Positions 6,978 to 16,243 of a DNA stretch of 41,602 nt are shown here, piece by piece (position 1 is the first letter of the stretch; every line of letters begins with the position of its first letter). The position numbers were made by a program, and so were the translations under genes. Source of the DNA: Cyanocohniella sp. LLY. Its GTDB lineage: Bacteria; Cyanobacteriota; Cyanobacteriia; Cyanobacteriales; Nostocaceae. The notes under the pieces are model-generated. The model was given only the letters and a program-made list of their open reading frames with translations. It had not been told where the DNA came from and did no database searches. The stretch is from positions 1 through 41,602 of the forward strand of contig JAKOMP010000059.1 in the NCBI GenBank assembly GCA_022241785.1, written 5' to 3'.

Positions 6978-8939
6978 CTAACTATTAATCGTTCCAGTCA
7001 GTGGCGAACTAGCGCTAGCGTAAGTTTTCAAGGGCATCCTGCCGGCTAGATATGCTAACCGTCCGGCTACTGCGGCCAAATTCATTGCCTGAGCCATTGC
7101 TGGTGCGTTTTGGGACAGAGCGATCGCGCTATTAATTAATAAGGCATCTGCACCTAATTCCATTGCTTGGGCTGCTTCTGATGGTGAACCAATTCCCGCA
7201 TCTACTACCACTGGTACACCAGCATTTTCAATGATGATTTGAATATTGGCTGTTGTTTTTAGCCCCTGTCCAGAACCAATTGGCGATGCTAAAGGCATGA
7301 CTGTCGCACAACCGACATCTTCTAATCGTTTGGCTAACATGGGGTCGGCGTTGATGTAGGGTAATACGGCAAAACCTTCTTTTACTAGCTGTTCGGCGGC
7401 TTGGAGTGTGCCAATAGGATCGGGAAGTAAATATTTCGGGTCTGGTATTACTTCTAATTTGACAAAATTATTATCTTCCTGTCCCAACAGTTTTGCCATT
7501 TCTCGCCCCAAACGAGCCACGCGAATCGCTTCTTCTGCGGTTTCACAACCAGCAGTATTGGGCAACATCCAAATTTTTGTCCAATCTAAGGCTTCGGCTA
7601 AACCTTCATGTCCAGGGGCTTGAGTTTGCACTCTGCGTACTGCCACGGTGACAATCTCGCAACCACTGGCAAGAATACTTTGCTGCATTTCGGCAATACT
7701 GCGATATTTACCTGTTCCCGTCATTAAGCGGGATTGGAAGGTTTTACCAGCAATAGTCAGCGGTGAATCGGCAATGGTGAGCGGGGAAATAACAGAACGG
7801 TGTCCGTTGGTGAAGTTGGCGGAGTGAGTCAGCATGGAGTTTTGAGTAGATGGCTGGGTATGAAAGCGCGAAACTTGGAAGTGAGATAAAATTGGGTCAA
7901 ATTTTTGTTCGCAGATGCTATCAGCAATCAAGGTGGCAGTAACAGGTGCTAATAATATGCCATTGCGATAATGCCCGGTAGCCAAGGTTAAATTTTGACA
8001 GTGACTAGGGCCAAGAATGGGTAACTCATCGGGGATGGCTGGGCGAAATCCCCACCAGAATTCTTGAATAGGATAATTTTGTAATTGGGGATATAAACTA
8101 ATGGCTTGTTGGAGCAAAGTTTGCATCCCTGCGGGGGTATTATCGGGCGTAAAGCCCACATCCTCGCTAGTCGCCCCAATGATGATCGAGCGATCGCGCC
8201 TCGGTACGATGTAAATATTTTCCCCAAATAAAACCCGCCTTAAAGGCAACTCAGATGAAACTTCTGGTACCCGTACACGCAGCATTTGTCCCTTACGTGG
8301 ACGCACGGGTAATGGTAGTAACTCATTTGACCAAGCACCTGTGGCTAAAACATAGTGGGCGGCACGCATTACCCCTATATTGGTTTGCACACCAGCTACT
8401 TCTCCCTGTTGCTGTAAAAATCCTTCGACTGTAATCCCATCTTTAAGTTCCACCCCCAAAGACTCGGCGGCTGTCCGCAGTACCTGAGCTAAAGCACGAT
8501 TATCAACTTGCGCGTCTTCGGGATACCACCAGCCACCAACTACTTCTTGTGCTAATCCTGGCTGATATTGATGAATTGCGACTTCATCTAACCAATATGC
8601 CGGGGAATGGGGAGATGGGGCGGAAATTATCTTGCTTTCTTGTTCTTGATAAACGGGTGTTAATATCCCACAGGGCCAATAACCAGTATTTAAACCTGTT
8701 AAATCTTCGAGTTTGCTTGTCCAGTCTGGGTATAAGGCACGCGATCGCCTGCACAAAACACGCATGGCTTCATCGGGAATGTTTTCGGCATCTGGTGCTA
8801 ACATCCCAGCAGCAGCGTGGGTAGCGGCAGCCTGAAAATCACGGCAAAGCACGGTGACATTTGTCCCGCGCAATTTTAGTTCAATGGCGATCGCTAAACC
8901 AATAACGCCGCCACCAATAATTAAAACGTCACTAGTCAT
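6978..8939 (-). CDS. thiO/thiG: Bifunctional glycine oxidase ThiO / thiazole synthase ThiG
   Basis: This 653-residue fusion makes the thiazole part of thiamine. Residues 1-360 are ThiO: the FAD-binding start [29 protein letters not shown], and the end [14 protein letters not shown]. It oxidises glycine to the imine used next. From about residue 395 ([16 protein letters not shown]) it is ThiG, a TIM barrel, with the Schiff-base lysine in FVKLEVIPD (about Lys494) and the phosphate site [21 protein letters not shown]. Such fusions are known in cyanobacteria. The linker contains a short tandem duplication, [15 protein letters not shown]. No thiS or thiE lies next to it in this window, and I see no TPP riboswitch in the 90-bp upstream gap. 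Confidence 0.95.
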   Translation of the reverse strand: MTSDVLIIGGGVIGLAIAIELKLRGTNVTVLCRDFQAAATHAAAGMLAPDAENIPDEAMRVLCRRSRALYPDWTSKLEDLTGLNTGYWPCGILTPVYQEQESKIISAPSPHSPAYWLDEVAIHQYQPGLAQEVVGGWWYPEDAQVDNRALAQVLRTAAESLGVELKDGITVEGFLQQQGEVAGVQTNIGVMRAAHYVLATGAWSNELLPLPVRPRKGQMLRVRVPEVSSELPLRRVLFGENIYIVPRRDRSIIIGATSEDVGFTPDNTPAGMQTLLQQAISLYPQLQNYPIQEFWWGFRPAIPDELPILGPSHCQNLTLATGHYRNGILLAPVTATLIADSICEQKFDPILSHFQVSRFHTQPSTQNSMLTHSANFTNGHRSVISPLTIADSPLTIAGKTFQSRLMTGTGKYRSIAEMQQSILASGCEIVTVAVRRVQTQAPGHEGLAEALDWTKIWMLPNTAGCETAEEAIRVARLGREMAKLLGQEDNNFVKLEVIPDPKYLLPDPIGTLQAAEQLVKEGFAVLPYINADPMLAKRLEDVGCATVMPLASPIGSGQGLKTTANIQIIIENAGVPVVVDAGIGSPSEAAQAMELGADALLINSAIALSQNAPAMAQAMNLAAVAGRLAYLAGRMPLKTYASASSPLTGTINS

Positions 8940-9029
8940 TAGTCATTTATCATTAGCTATTTATCATTAGTACATAACTAATAACGCATAACTCATAACT
9001 AACGACTAGCAACTTAAAACTATCCCGGT

Positions 9030-9419
9030 TTACCATAAAGCCCGGATAGGTTCTCTGTTTTGATTTGCGGCACTGCTTGGTGTCGTGGTGGTTTGCGCGG
9101 TGGTAGTTCTGGTACCTGTTGTTGTTCCAGGGGTTGAGAACGAATCATTACTTTGAGCCACACTGCCTCTGTTATCAGGAGCAGAAAAACTATCTTGAGC
9201 AACGCCGCCTCTACCTGGGGTGGCTGTGCCGTTTGTACTCCTGCTAGGGGCAGAACTATTAACATTAATATTAGCTGGCAGGACTCTGGAAGTTCTACCG
9301 CCGGGAGCATTATTGCTGGCAGTTTCTTGTTGACCCATAGGAAAATTAATGCCTAAGAGTGTACCCATTAAAATTGCCATGCCTCCGGCCATGAGAATTA
9401 GTGGTGTCCATCTACCCAT
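9030..9419 (-). CDS. Small single-pass membrane protein with a Thr/Ser-rich tail, unknown
   Basis: A 129-residue protein with one N-terminal hydrophobic helix (PLILMAGGMAILMGTLLGI), then a low-complexity tail rich in Ser, Thr, Asn and Gly (TTTGTRTTTAQTTTTPSS). AGGAG lies 8 nt before the ATG, a good ribosome binding site. The tail is probably outside the cytoplasm and disordered. It follows the ferredoxin gene by 23 nt, so the two may share a transcript. I do not recognise a domain. An overlapping frame at 9020-9310 has no ribosome binding site and I regard it as a shadow. Confidence 0.7.
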   Translation of the reverse strand: MGRWTPLILMAGGMAILMGTLLGINFPMGQQETASNNAPGGRTSRVLPANINVNSSAPSRSTNGTATPGRGGVAQDSFSAPDNRGSVAQSNDSFSTPGTTTGTRTTTAQTTTTPSSAANQNREPIRALW

Positions 9420-9442
9420 CTTGTTTTTCTCCTTTTTTTAAC

Positions 9443-9781
9443 CTAACCTTCTGATGTCCATACTATCCGAGAACCTTGTCCCCAAAATTCTGCGAATTTT
9501 GTCACTTTTACATCACCTAGCACCTCAGTTTGACAAGCTAAACGTAAGTCTGTTGTAGGAGAATGAGGAGGAAGCGAGCGTCGTGTTTTGTCACGCCAAT
9601 TCGCAGCCGACACCTCACCTTCTACCTTGACTGCACAGGTACCACAACTGCCAATTCCCCGACAGTTTATTACCTTAGCACCGCCATTGTAGAGGTCAAT
9701 ACCATTTTGCTGCAAAATTACCCGTAAATTAGCCCCACGAACACACTCAATTGTCTTTCCTTGAGCTAGTACTTTGGGCAT
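9443..9781 (-). CDS. 2Fe-2S ferredoxin
   Basis: A 112-residue protein starting MPKVLAQGKTIEC. The cluster motif is CRGIGSCGTC, that is C-x5-C-x2-C, followed by the fourth ligand in RLACQTEV. The spacing C-x5-C is that of bacterial/adrenodoxin-type clusters, not the C-x4-C of plant-type PetF, so it is probably not the main photosynthetic ferredoxin. A longer frame to 9868 exists, but it would overlap the divergent cimA start and the conserved fold begins at MPK. The partner is unknown. Confidence 0.85.
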   Translation of the reverse strand: MPKVLAQGKTIECVRGANLRVILQQNGIDLYNGGAKVINCRGIGSCGTCAVKVEGEVSAANWRDKTRRSLPPHSPTTDLRLACQTEVLGDVKVTKFAEFWGQGSRIVWTSEG

Positions 9782-9856
9782 ATTTTGATTATCAAACTGG
9801 CTTTTTGTTGTATATTGGCACATTGCCTTCAAAGTTGTCTCACAAGTCTTAGTCTT
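9782..9856. promoter_or_regulatory. Divergent promoter region between ferredoxin and cimA
   Basis: Only 75 bp separate the two divergent start codons, so both promoters and any control site must fit here or reach into the coding regions. TTGTATATTGG around 9808-9818 is -10-like, but I cannot place start sites with confidence. Confidence 0.4.
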
Positions 9857-11491
9857 ATGACCACACACCCTTCACCTCAACTTTGGCTTTATGACACCAC
9901 GCTACGGGATGGCACTCAGCGCGAGGGACTATCAGTTTCTATAGAAGATAAGTTACGCATTGCCCGTAGACTCGACCAACTAGGGATTCCCTTCATCGAA
10001 GGCGGTTGGCCTGGTGCCAATCCTAAGGATGTTCAGTTCTTCTGGCAACTGCAAGAAGATCCGCTCAAACAAGCAGAAATTGTGACATTTTGTTCAACTC
10101 GTCGCCCTAACACTAATGCCGCAGATGAGCCGATGCTACAGGCTATTTTGACTGCGGGTACTCGTTGGGTGACAGTTTTTGGCAAATCTTGGGATTTACA
10201 TGTTACAGAAGGTCTGAAGACGACTCTAGCAGAAAATCTGGCAATGATCCGTGATACTGTTGAGTATTTGCGTTCTCAAGGACGGCAGGTAATTTACGAT
10301 GCTGAACACTGGTTTGATGGCTACAAGCACAATCCGGATTATGCTTTACAGACATTAGCCGCGGCGATGGCATCTGGTGCTGAATGGCTAGTCCTCTGTG
10401 ATACAAATGGTGGTACTTTACCCCATGAAGTTGGTCAAGTAGTGGAATCGGTCATTAGTCATGTGTCATTGGTCAATGGCCCACAACAAATGCCTCAAAT
10501 TGGTATTCACACTCATAATGATTCTGATACCGCTGTGGCTAATGCTTTAGCTGCGGTAATGGCAGGGGCAAAAATGGTACAAGGGACAATTAATGGCTAT
10601 GGTGAACGTTGTGGTAATGCTAACCTTTGTTCATTAGTTCCCAATTTACAACTTAAACTTGGTTACAGTTGTATCACAGAACACCAGCTAAATCAACTTA
10701 CAGAAGCTAGTCGCTTCGTGAGTGAGGTGGTAAATCTTGCCCCTGATGAACATGCACCCTTTGTAGGACGTTCGGCTTTTGCTCATAAAGGTGGTATCCA
10801 CGTCTCAGCCGTAGAACGGAATCCCCTGACATACGAACACATTCAACCAGAACAAGTCGGTAACCGTCGCCGCATCGTCATTTCCGAACAATCTGGACTA
10901 AGTAATGTGTTAGCTAAAGCTCGTACTTTCGGTATAGAACTAGATAAACAGACACCAGCCGCCAGACAGATTTTACACCGCCTCAAAGAATTAGAAAGTG
11001 AAGGATATCAATTTGAGGCAGCAGAGGCCAGTTTTGCTTTATTAATGTACGAGGCTTTAGGTGGTCGTCAGCAATTTTTTGAAGTTAAAGGCTTCCAAGT
11101 ACATTGCGATTTAGTGGAAGGCAAAGAAACAAATAATGCTTTAGCCACAGTGAAAGTAGGGGTGAGTGGCAAAAATATCTTAGAAGCAGCAGAAGGAAAC
11201 GGCCCAGTCGCCGCTTTAGATGCAGCTTTACGCAAAGCCTTAGTCAACTTTTACCCGCAAATTGCCACATTTGAGTTAACAGATTACAAAGTGCGGATTC
11301 TCGACGGACATGCAGGTACAGCAGCCAAAACCCGTGTACTAGTGGAATCAGGAAATGGTTCTCAACGTTGGACAACTGTGGGAGTTTCCCCCAACATCTT
11401 GGCAGCTTCTTATCAAGCAGTGGTAGAAGGCTTGGAATATGGGTTGTTATTACATGCTCAAGCGGAAGTAGCCGTAGAGAGTTCGAGATAG
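9857..11491 (+). CDS. cimA: (R)-citramalate synthase
   Basis: This 544-residue enzyme of the DRE-TIM family joins acetyl-CoA and pyruvate to citramalate, the first step of the threonine-independent route to isoleucine. It has YDTTLRDGTQREG near the start (metal and substrate site), IGIHTHNDSDTAVAN (metal ligands), NGYGERCGNANL, and HAPFVGRSAFAHKGGIHVSA. A C-terminal LeuA-type regulatory domain (from about residue 400) probably binds isoleucine for feedback control. I chose ATG 9857 because conserved sequence starts directly after it; the frame upstream to 9785 would run into the ferredoxin gene. 2-isopropylmalate synthase is the main alternative, but the EGGWPGANPKD motif favours CimA. Confidence 0.93.
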   Translation: MTTHPSPQLWLYDTTLRDGTQREGLSVSIEDKLRIARRLDQLGIPFIEGGWPGANPKDVQFFWQLQEDPLKQAEIVTFCSTRRPNTNAADEPMLQAILTAGTRWVTVFGKSWDLHVTEGLKTTLAENLAMIRDTVEYLRSQGRQVIYDAEHWFDGYKHNPDYALQTLAAAMASGAEWLVLCDTNGGTLPHEVGQVVESVISHVSLVNGPQQMPQIGIHTHNDSDTAVANALAAVMAGAKMVQGTINGYGERCGNANLCSLVPNLQLKLGYSCITEHQLNQLTEASRFVSEVVNLAPDEHAPFVGRSAFAHKGGIHVSAVERNPLTYEHIQPEQVGNRRRIVISEQSGLSNVLAKARTFGIELDKQTPAARQILHRLKELESEGYQFEAAEASFALLMYEALGGRQQFFEVKGFQVHCDLVEGKETNNALATVKVGVSGKNILEAAEGNGPVAALDAALRKALVNFYPQIATFELTDYKVRILDGHAGTAAKTRVLVESGNGSQRWTTVGVSPNILAASYQAVVEGLEYGLLLHAQAEVAVESSR

Positions 11492-11606
11492 ATGAGGGGG
11501 ATCTGGGGAATGGGGGAGATAGGGGAGATAGGGAAGATGAGGGGTATGAGGAAGATGAGGAAGATGAAAAACAAAGATGTTGGTAACCACCGAAAGTCTT
11601 TCCCCC

Positions 11607-11648
11607 CTGCTCCCTGCTCCCTGCTCCCTGCTCCCTGCTCCCTGCTCC
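11607..11648. repeat. Heptanucleotide tandem repeat (CTGCTCC x6)
   Basis: Six perfect copies of ctgctcc lie between cimA and the convergent small gene. A purine-rich degenerate stretch (11492-11570, units like gaggaagat) precedes it. No gene is supported in 11492-11670; the overlapping open frames here are low-complexity translations of these repeats. Confidence 0.85.
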
Positions 11649-11670
11649 CCTGCTTCTTCTTCCCAGTCCC

Positions 11671-11904
11671 CTAAGAAAACTGTTCCCAAGATTGAGTTAA
11701 CAACTGACTCAGCCAACGCCGTTGTTGCTGGTCTAACACAGGGTCATCAGCTAGCACTTGAGCAGTTAATTCTTCTAAAGATTGTCCCTGTGAACGTACT
11801 AGTTTTATCACTCCGGCGATCGCCGCGGCTACTATTTCTTCATCAACTGGCTTTTGTTGTAGGGCAAAAATTTCTTGGGGACTGTCTGGGATGGGATAAT
11901 TCAT
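11671..11904 (-). CDS. Small conserved cyanobacterial protein, unknown function
   Basis: A 77-residue soluble protein starting MNYPIPDSPQEIFALQQKP and including VDEEIVAAAIAGVIKLVRSQ and WLSQLLTQSW. I recall close relatives as small hypothetical proteins in Nostocales, which supports it as real. It is mostly helical, with no signal or known domain. Codon use is normal. It converges with cimA and is divergent from cruP. No clear ribosome binding site. Confidence 0.65.
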   Translation of the reverse strand: MNYPIPDSPQEIFALQQKPVDEEIVAAAIAGVIKLVRSQGQSLEELTAQVLADDPVLDQQQRRWLSQLLTQSWEQFS

Positions 11905-12066
11905 GTCGTGGTGTTAAAAAAATTCAAAATGAACAATAAACTTTGACAAACTATTAAAAATTCTTTACTCAATCTTTATTGAACCAATTAGGGCGGAGTT
12001 TAGCGTACTTTATGACTTTCTAAAATCTGTCTTAGTGAATAAATTTATCGGATTTGTCAGCAAAAC

Positions 12067-14160
12067 ATGATGAAAGAAATACTTTATTTAGAAGTTCCAA
12101 CTCCAGATACGGCGGCTGTACTAAGTTGGTTACAAACAGATTTTGAACCAGGAATCGGGGAAAGATTACTGACATCAGATGGCTTTCGTCTGAAAATACC
12201 CGATGAAACTACAAATGCCGACGCAGCAATTTCCGAAAAATTACCCGGTGAACTTTCTGTATTTGTCTGGTCAGTGCAGCGAACAACCTATGTAAAAGTG
12301 TTTCGCTGGTCAGAAAAACCTTTTCCCTCGGAAGGGCAAATCCTCCAACGCCTGAGAACTGAAATCAGGAAGCAGTTTCCCCATAACTACCCTGAACCTC
12401 CAGCTATTGATTCTCAGCAGTCTATTTTTGAGGCACTAGCGCCTTATTACCCCCTCACTGTCAAATACTTCCAAAAAATGCCCAAGGGGGAATATGACCT
12501 CCAGCGTGCTTACTGGTGGGAACAAAGATGGCGCGAAGGTGTGCGTCATCCTCAGCAACCCCGGCAGGTAGTTTTCTCACACAGCCAAGCATCTCCCACA
12601 TCTCCCACCTACGACCTGATTTATATCGGCGGTGCATTAGGGGTAATTCATGCAGCAGTCATGGCTCAAATAGGCTATAAAGTACTGCTGATTGAACGTC
12701 TGCCCTTTGGACGGATGAATAGAGAATGGAATATTTCTCGCGATGAACTACAGAGCTTAGTTAATCTGGGTTTGGTGACATCCGCCGAGTTGGAAACTGT
12801 AATTGTCCGAGAGTACAAAGATGGATTCAACAAATTTTTCGATGGCAATAATCCCCCTAAACTGCGATCGCCTATTCTACACACACCCACGGTGTTGAAT
12901 ATAGCTTTAGACTCTGATAAATGGCTGCAAATGTGTGGGCAAAAGCTCCGAGATGCTGGTGGTGAAATTTGGGATGAAACAGAATTTATCCGTGCTGATA
13001 TAGATAAATCACAAGTTGCGATTAAAGTCAAGCATTTGCCTAGTCAAAATGAGCAGCAAGTTAGTGGGCGACTATTGGTAGATGCAATGGGAACAGCTTC
13101 CCCCATAGCTTGGCAATTAAATGGTGGCCGAGCCTTTGACAGTGTGTGTCCCACAGTGGGAGCAGTGGTTGAGGGGGGATTTGACCCAGGAGTTTGGGAT
13201 TCCCAATATGGAGACGTTCTCTATAGTCATGGCGATATTTCCCGGGGCCGACAATTGATTTGGGAATTGTTCCCCGCCGCAGGTGAAGAACTGACAATTT
13301 ATTTATTTCATTACCACGAAGTCAATGCCAAAAATCCCGGTTCCTTACTGGAAATGTACGAAGATTTCTTCACGATTTTGCCAGAGTATCGCCGCTGTGA
13401 TTTAGATAAATTAATTTGGAAAAAACCGACATTTGGTTATATTCCGGGCCATTTTAGTGTGGGAAGTAGCGATCGCACGGTGGCCTTTGATAGATTAATT
13501 GCCATCGGTGATGCTGCATCTCTTCAGTCGCCCCTGGTTTTCACTGGTTTTGGTTCCCTGGTGCGTAACTTAGAACGGTTGACAATACTATTAGATACTG
13601 CTCTCAAACATGATTTACTGAGTTTCCGCAATTTAAATCGCATTCGCGCCTACCAAAGCAACGTCTCTGTGACATGGCTATTTTCCAAAGGAATGATGGT
13701 ACCCACCGGGAAGTTTTTACCCCCCCAAAGGATTAATTCCATGCTCAATACCTTCTTTGGGCTATTAGCAGACGAACCCCCACAGGTAGCAGATAACTTT
13801 ATTAAAGATAGATGTGATTGGTTTACCTTTAACCGCCTCGCCCTTAAAGCAGCGCGGAAAAACCCGGCTTTACTGTTATGGATTTGGGAACTAGCTGGGT
13901 TTAAGGATCTAGTCAGATGGCTAGGTAATTATTTCAATTTTGGTTTTCACTCCTTAGTCAGCACTTTACTGAGTAGATGGTTTCCCCGCTTCCTGCTGCG
14001 GAGCCAACCTTGGTTAGAAAACCGCTATCCAGCATTGTGGTTAAGATTATTAGTTATTAGCTACGCTATCACCACAGGTAAGCCGCGATCGCAAAATCCC
14101 TTAGCACAAATTAACTCAGACACCATTATGCAAAAATCTGAGGCGAGAATTCTTAATTAA
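12067..14160 (+). CDS. cruP: CruP, lycopene-cyclase-like flavoprotein
   Basis: This 697-residue protein belongs to the CruA/CruP group. Residues 182-212 form the dinucleotide-binding start (YDLIYIGGALGVIHAAVMAQ, where GGALG replaces the usual GxGxxG), directly followed by the group's signature NREWNISRDELQ (218-229). GDAASLQSPLVFTGFGSL near residue 480 is the second FAD motif. The first 180 residues are an extension before the flavin domain. CruP is conserved in oxygenic phototrophs; reported work links it to lycopene cyclase activity and, in plants, to limiting carotenoid epoxides under stress, so the role is not settled. It is not next to other carotenoid genes here. Confidence 0.88.
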   Translation: MMKEILYLEVPTPDTAAVLSWLQTDFEPGIGERLLTSDGFRLKIPDETTNADAAISEKLPGELSVFVWSVQRTTYVKVFRWSEKPFPSEGQILQRLRTEIRKQFPHNYPEPPAIDSQQSIFEALAPYYPLTVKYFQKMPKGEYDLQRAYWWEQRWREGVRHPQQPRQVVFSHSQASPTSPTYDLIYIGGALGVIHAAVMAQIGYKVLLIERLPFGRMNREWNISRDELQSLVNLGLVTSAELETVIVREYKDGFNKFFDGNNPPKLRSPILHTPTVLNIALDSDKWLQMCGQKLRDAGGEIWDETEFIRADIDKSQVAIKVKHLPSQNEQQVSGRLLVDAMGTASPIAWQLNGGRAFDSVCPTVGAVVEGGFDPGVWDSQYGDVLYSHGDISRGRQLIWELFPAAGEELTIYLFHYHEVNAKNPGSLLEMYEDFFTILPEYRRCDLDKLIWKKPTFGYIPGHFSVGSSDRTVAFDRLIAIGDAASLQSPLVFTGFGSLVRNLERLTILLDTALKHDLLSFRNLNRIRAYQSNVSVTWLFSKGMMVPTGKFLPPQRINSMLNTFFGLLADEPPQVADNFIKDRCDWFTFNRLALKAARKNPALLLWIWELAGFKDLVRWLGNYFNFGFHSLVSTLLSRWFPRFLLRSQPWLENRYPALWLRLLVISYAITTGKPRSQNPLAQINSDTIMQKSEARILN

Positions 14161-14211
14161 TTAGGGATTAGGGACTAGGTAAATTTTTATCTAGCCTCTA
14201 GCACCTAGCCT

Positions 14212-15801
14212 CTACTGATTATTAGGTCGAAAATTCGGCAGTTCCACTGAAGACAATGACTTACGCCCCTTGGGTGGACGCTGAGGATAAACTACGGGTG
14301 AGGGTGATTGATTATCGTTGGCGTAATCGTTAGCTAATTGTTGGGACAAATCAGTAGACGATAATTCGACCTCAGACAATTGTGAAATTTCTGACAAATA
14401 GTTCTCTGGGGTGATTTCTATGGCGTCACTACATAAGCTGTCGTCATCCCAGATATGAGAATTTGACTCGTTCACCGCTGAATGTAAGGAAGCTTGTGAA
14501 TTACTTTCTTCTAAAGGTGTTTCTTCTTCATCTTCTTCTTCGGCAGCAAAATTCATTTCTTGAGCTAATGTTTGAGATGGCTCATCATCTTCTAGGGTTG
14601 TCGCCCAAGTCTCCCATACAGGCTCGTCAGTTTGATTGCTGTCTGCATTTTCGGGAGTTGCTGGTGGCGATGCAGGTACAGATGGGGGAGTGAAAAACAT
14701 TTGAATGAGACTATCAATTTGCTGATCTAGATTTGGTGAACCAGCAGATGAAGGAATTTCTGGTTTTGTGAAAAAATCATCAATTTCGGAAGCAGTCGCC
14801 GATTGTGGGGGCTGGGGTGTATCTTCCTTAACTGGCCAGTTCCACGGTGATGATGGATTAGCAGAAGGAGGATTATGACTGGTATATGCAGGTGGTTTTG
14901 CAGATTGACTCCCAGGATAATCAATTTTATCAATGAAGGATTCTGGTTCTGCTGACCAAGGTCTAATGGGCTGCACGTTAGGAAACAAAGACCGTGCTTT
15001 TCTGGAAAATCTTGTTTGGTGGTTGGTTGTTCCCTGAGAATTAGATGCTGTTTCGTCTGAAGAGTCATCGGGAGCGGGAGTTTCTAGGCATTTTTCCAGA
15101 GCCGCTTTGAATTGTAAGGTCTGGCGTTGTTGTCGCATTAACCTACTACGGAGTTCGCGACAAGTATTTTCTGATTGCAATGCCTGCTGAGACTGTTCGT
15201 TATAGTTAGTTTGCAGTAGCGCACATTCTCGCTCTAATTGGGCAAGACGCTGTTGACTAATTTGGAGTTGTGCTTTATAAGTTTCAATAAAGTTTTCTTG
15301 GCGTTGAACGGTTTGTACAGCCGTTTCTAATTCTTGAAAGAGGGACTTAATTTGGGCTTGAGCTGCGGCCAGTTCTTGGGTTTGTTGGTTCAGCATCGAC
15401 TCAGCAACACTAGAGCGCCGTTTCTGCCACTGCAAGGTTTTTTCCGATTCGGCTAGGTTGTCTTTGAGATGTTCTACCTGCTCATACAACTCATTGTTCG
15501 CAGCACGTAATTCTTCGTTTAATGTCAGTAATTTCTGAAATTCAGTATCAATAAGTATTTGTTGTTCTTTATTAGGTTCCACAACCCAATCCTGCTGAGT
15601 TGTATCTTGTGGTGAATGAGAATTTTGTCTATCTGGTAATTGCTCTGCTGCTGGCTGGAGGAGTGGCAATTGCTTATTTCCCATGTTGTCAGGAGGCACA
15701 ACTGAGTAAAAGGGACAGCTAGGCTGCTCCGGTTGTAGCGAATTATCAGAATTTAAGGATTCCATTACAGCCCGGTTGTTTGAGGTGTCAGATTCGTTCA
15801 T
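14212..15801 (-). CDS. Coiled-coil protein with a long disordered C-terminal half, unknown
   Basis: A protein of 529 residues (starting MNESDTSNN; a GTG 18 nt upstream is possible). Residues about 60-240 are a coiled coil rich in Gln, Glu and Leu (ELRAANNELYEQVEHLKDNL, LFQELETAVQTVQRQENF). The rest is low-complexity, rich in Pro, Ser and acidic residues (AAEEEDEEETPLEES). A basic patch (TRFSRKARSLFPNVQPIRPW) joins the halves. There is no signal or membrane segment. Proteins like this in filamentous cyanobacteria are sometimes cytoskeletal or septal, but nothing here proves that. It converges with cruP across heptamer-like repeats. Confidence 0.7.
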   Translation of the reverse strand: MNESDTSNNRAVMESLNSDNSLQPEQPSCPFYSVVPPDNMGNKQLPLLQPAAEQLPDRQNSHSPQDTTQQDWVVEPNKEQQILIDTEFQKLLTLNEELRAANNELYEQVEHLKDNLAESEKTLQWQKRRSSVAESMLNQQTQELAAAQAQIKSLFQELETAVQTVQRQENFIETYKAQLQISQQRLAQLERECALLQTNYNEQSQQALQSENTCRELRSRLMRQQRQTLQFKAALEKCLETPAPDDSSDETASNSQGTTNHQTRFSRKARSLFPNVQPIRPWSAEPESFIDKIDYPGSQSAKPPAYTSHNPPSANPSSPWNWPVKEDTPQPPQSATASEIDDFFTKPEIPSSAGSPNLDQQIDSLIQMFFTPPSVPASPPATPENADSNQTDEPVWETWATTLEDDEPSQTLAQEMNFAAEEEDEEETPLEESNSQASLHSAVNESNSHIWDDDSLCSDAIEITPENYLSEISQLSEVELSSTDLSQQLANDYANDNQSPSPVVYPQRPPKGRKSLSSVELPNFRPNNQ

Positions 15802-15819
15802 CACTCTTGACCCACCCAC

Positions 15820-16243
15820 TTAGAATGTTCAGCAGTGCTAGGTTTAGTAATACTTATCAATTGCGTCAGATCAGGGTTTATTCTATAAGCCAAGTTAAAC
15901 TCTCTCCCAGCATGAGGTAGTCAATCATCAGCTTAATTTTCCTCTTTTTTGATTGAGGCCTGATGCCGTTATAACATTATGAGCTTATACGCCGTCAACC
16001 TGAGGAATGAGGGGGAGTTGTAGTTCAAATGCTACCAATGTACGGATTTTTCTACAGATGCCGAGAAAGTTTTTTATCTGGCTCGGCTTTGTTAAACAGT
16101 TATTTGGTAGTTGCTTCCTGAGATAAATTCACATGCTAAAGCTAGAATAGCGATGTATCTAATTTAGCAAATACTAGGCTTTCAAAGATAGTTAATATTT
16201 AATTCAGTTAATCAGGAAAATGCATTTTCTCCACTTCCTGTTG
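15820..16243. other. Gene-free region of about 420 bp
   Basis: No ORF with a ribosome binding site and no tRNA are seen. A dyad GCCGAG (16060-16065) / CTCGGC (16082-16087), followed by TTTGTT, could be a weak terminator on the plus strand, but no plus-strand gene precedes it. It may contain the promoter of the coiled-coil gene. Confidence 0.35.

Noticed and set aside
9020-9310. 96-codon minus-strand ORF
   Set aside because: It overlaps the 129-residue membrane protein in another frame; the latter has a good ribosome binding site and a membrane helix.
11368-11674. Several ORFs on both strands around the end of cimA
   Set aside because: They translate purine-rich and CTGCTCC tandem repeats, giving low-complexity peptides; they overlap each other and cimA.
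16060-16087. GCCGAG/CTCGGC hairpin as a terminator
   Set aside because: The stem is only 6 bp with a 16-base loop and no gene on the plus strand leads into it; kept only as a remark on the gap.
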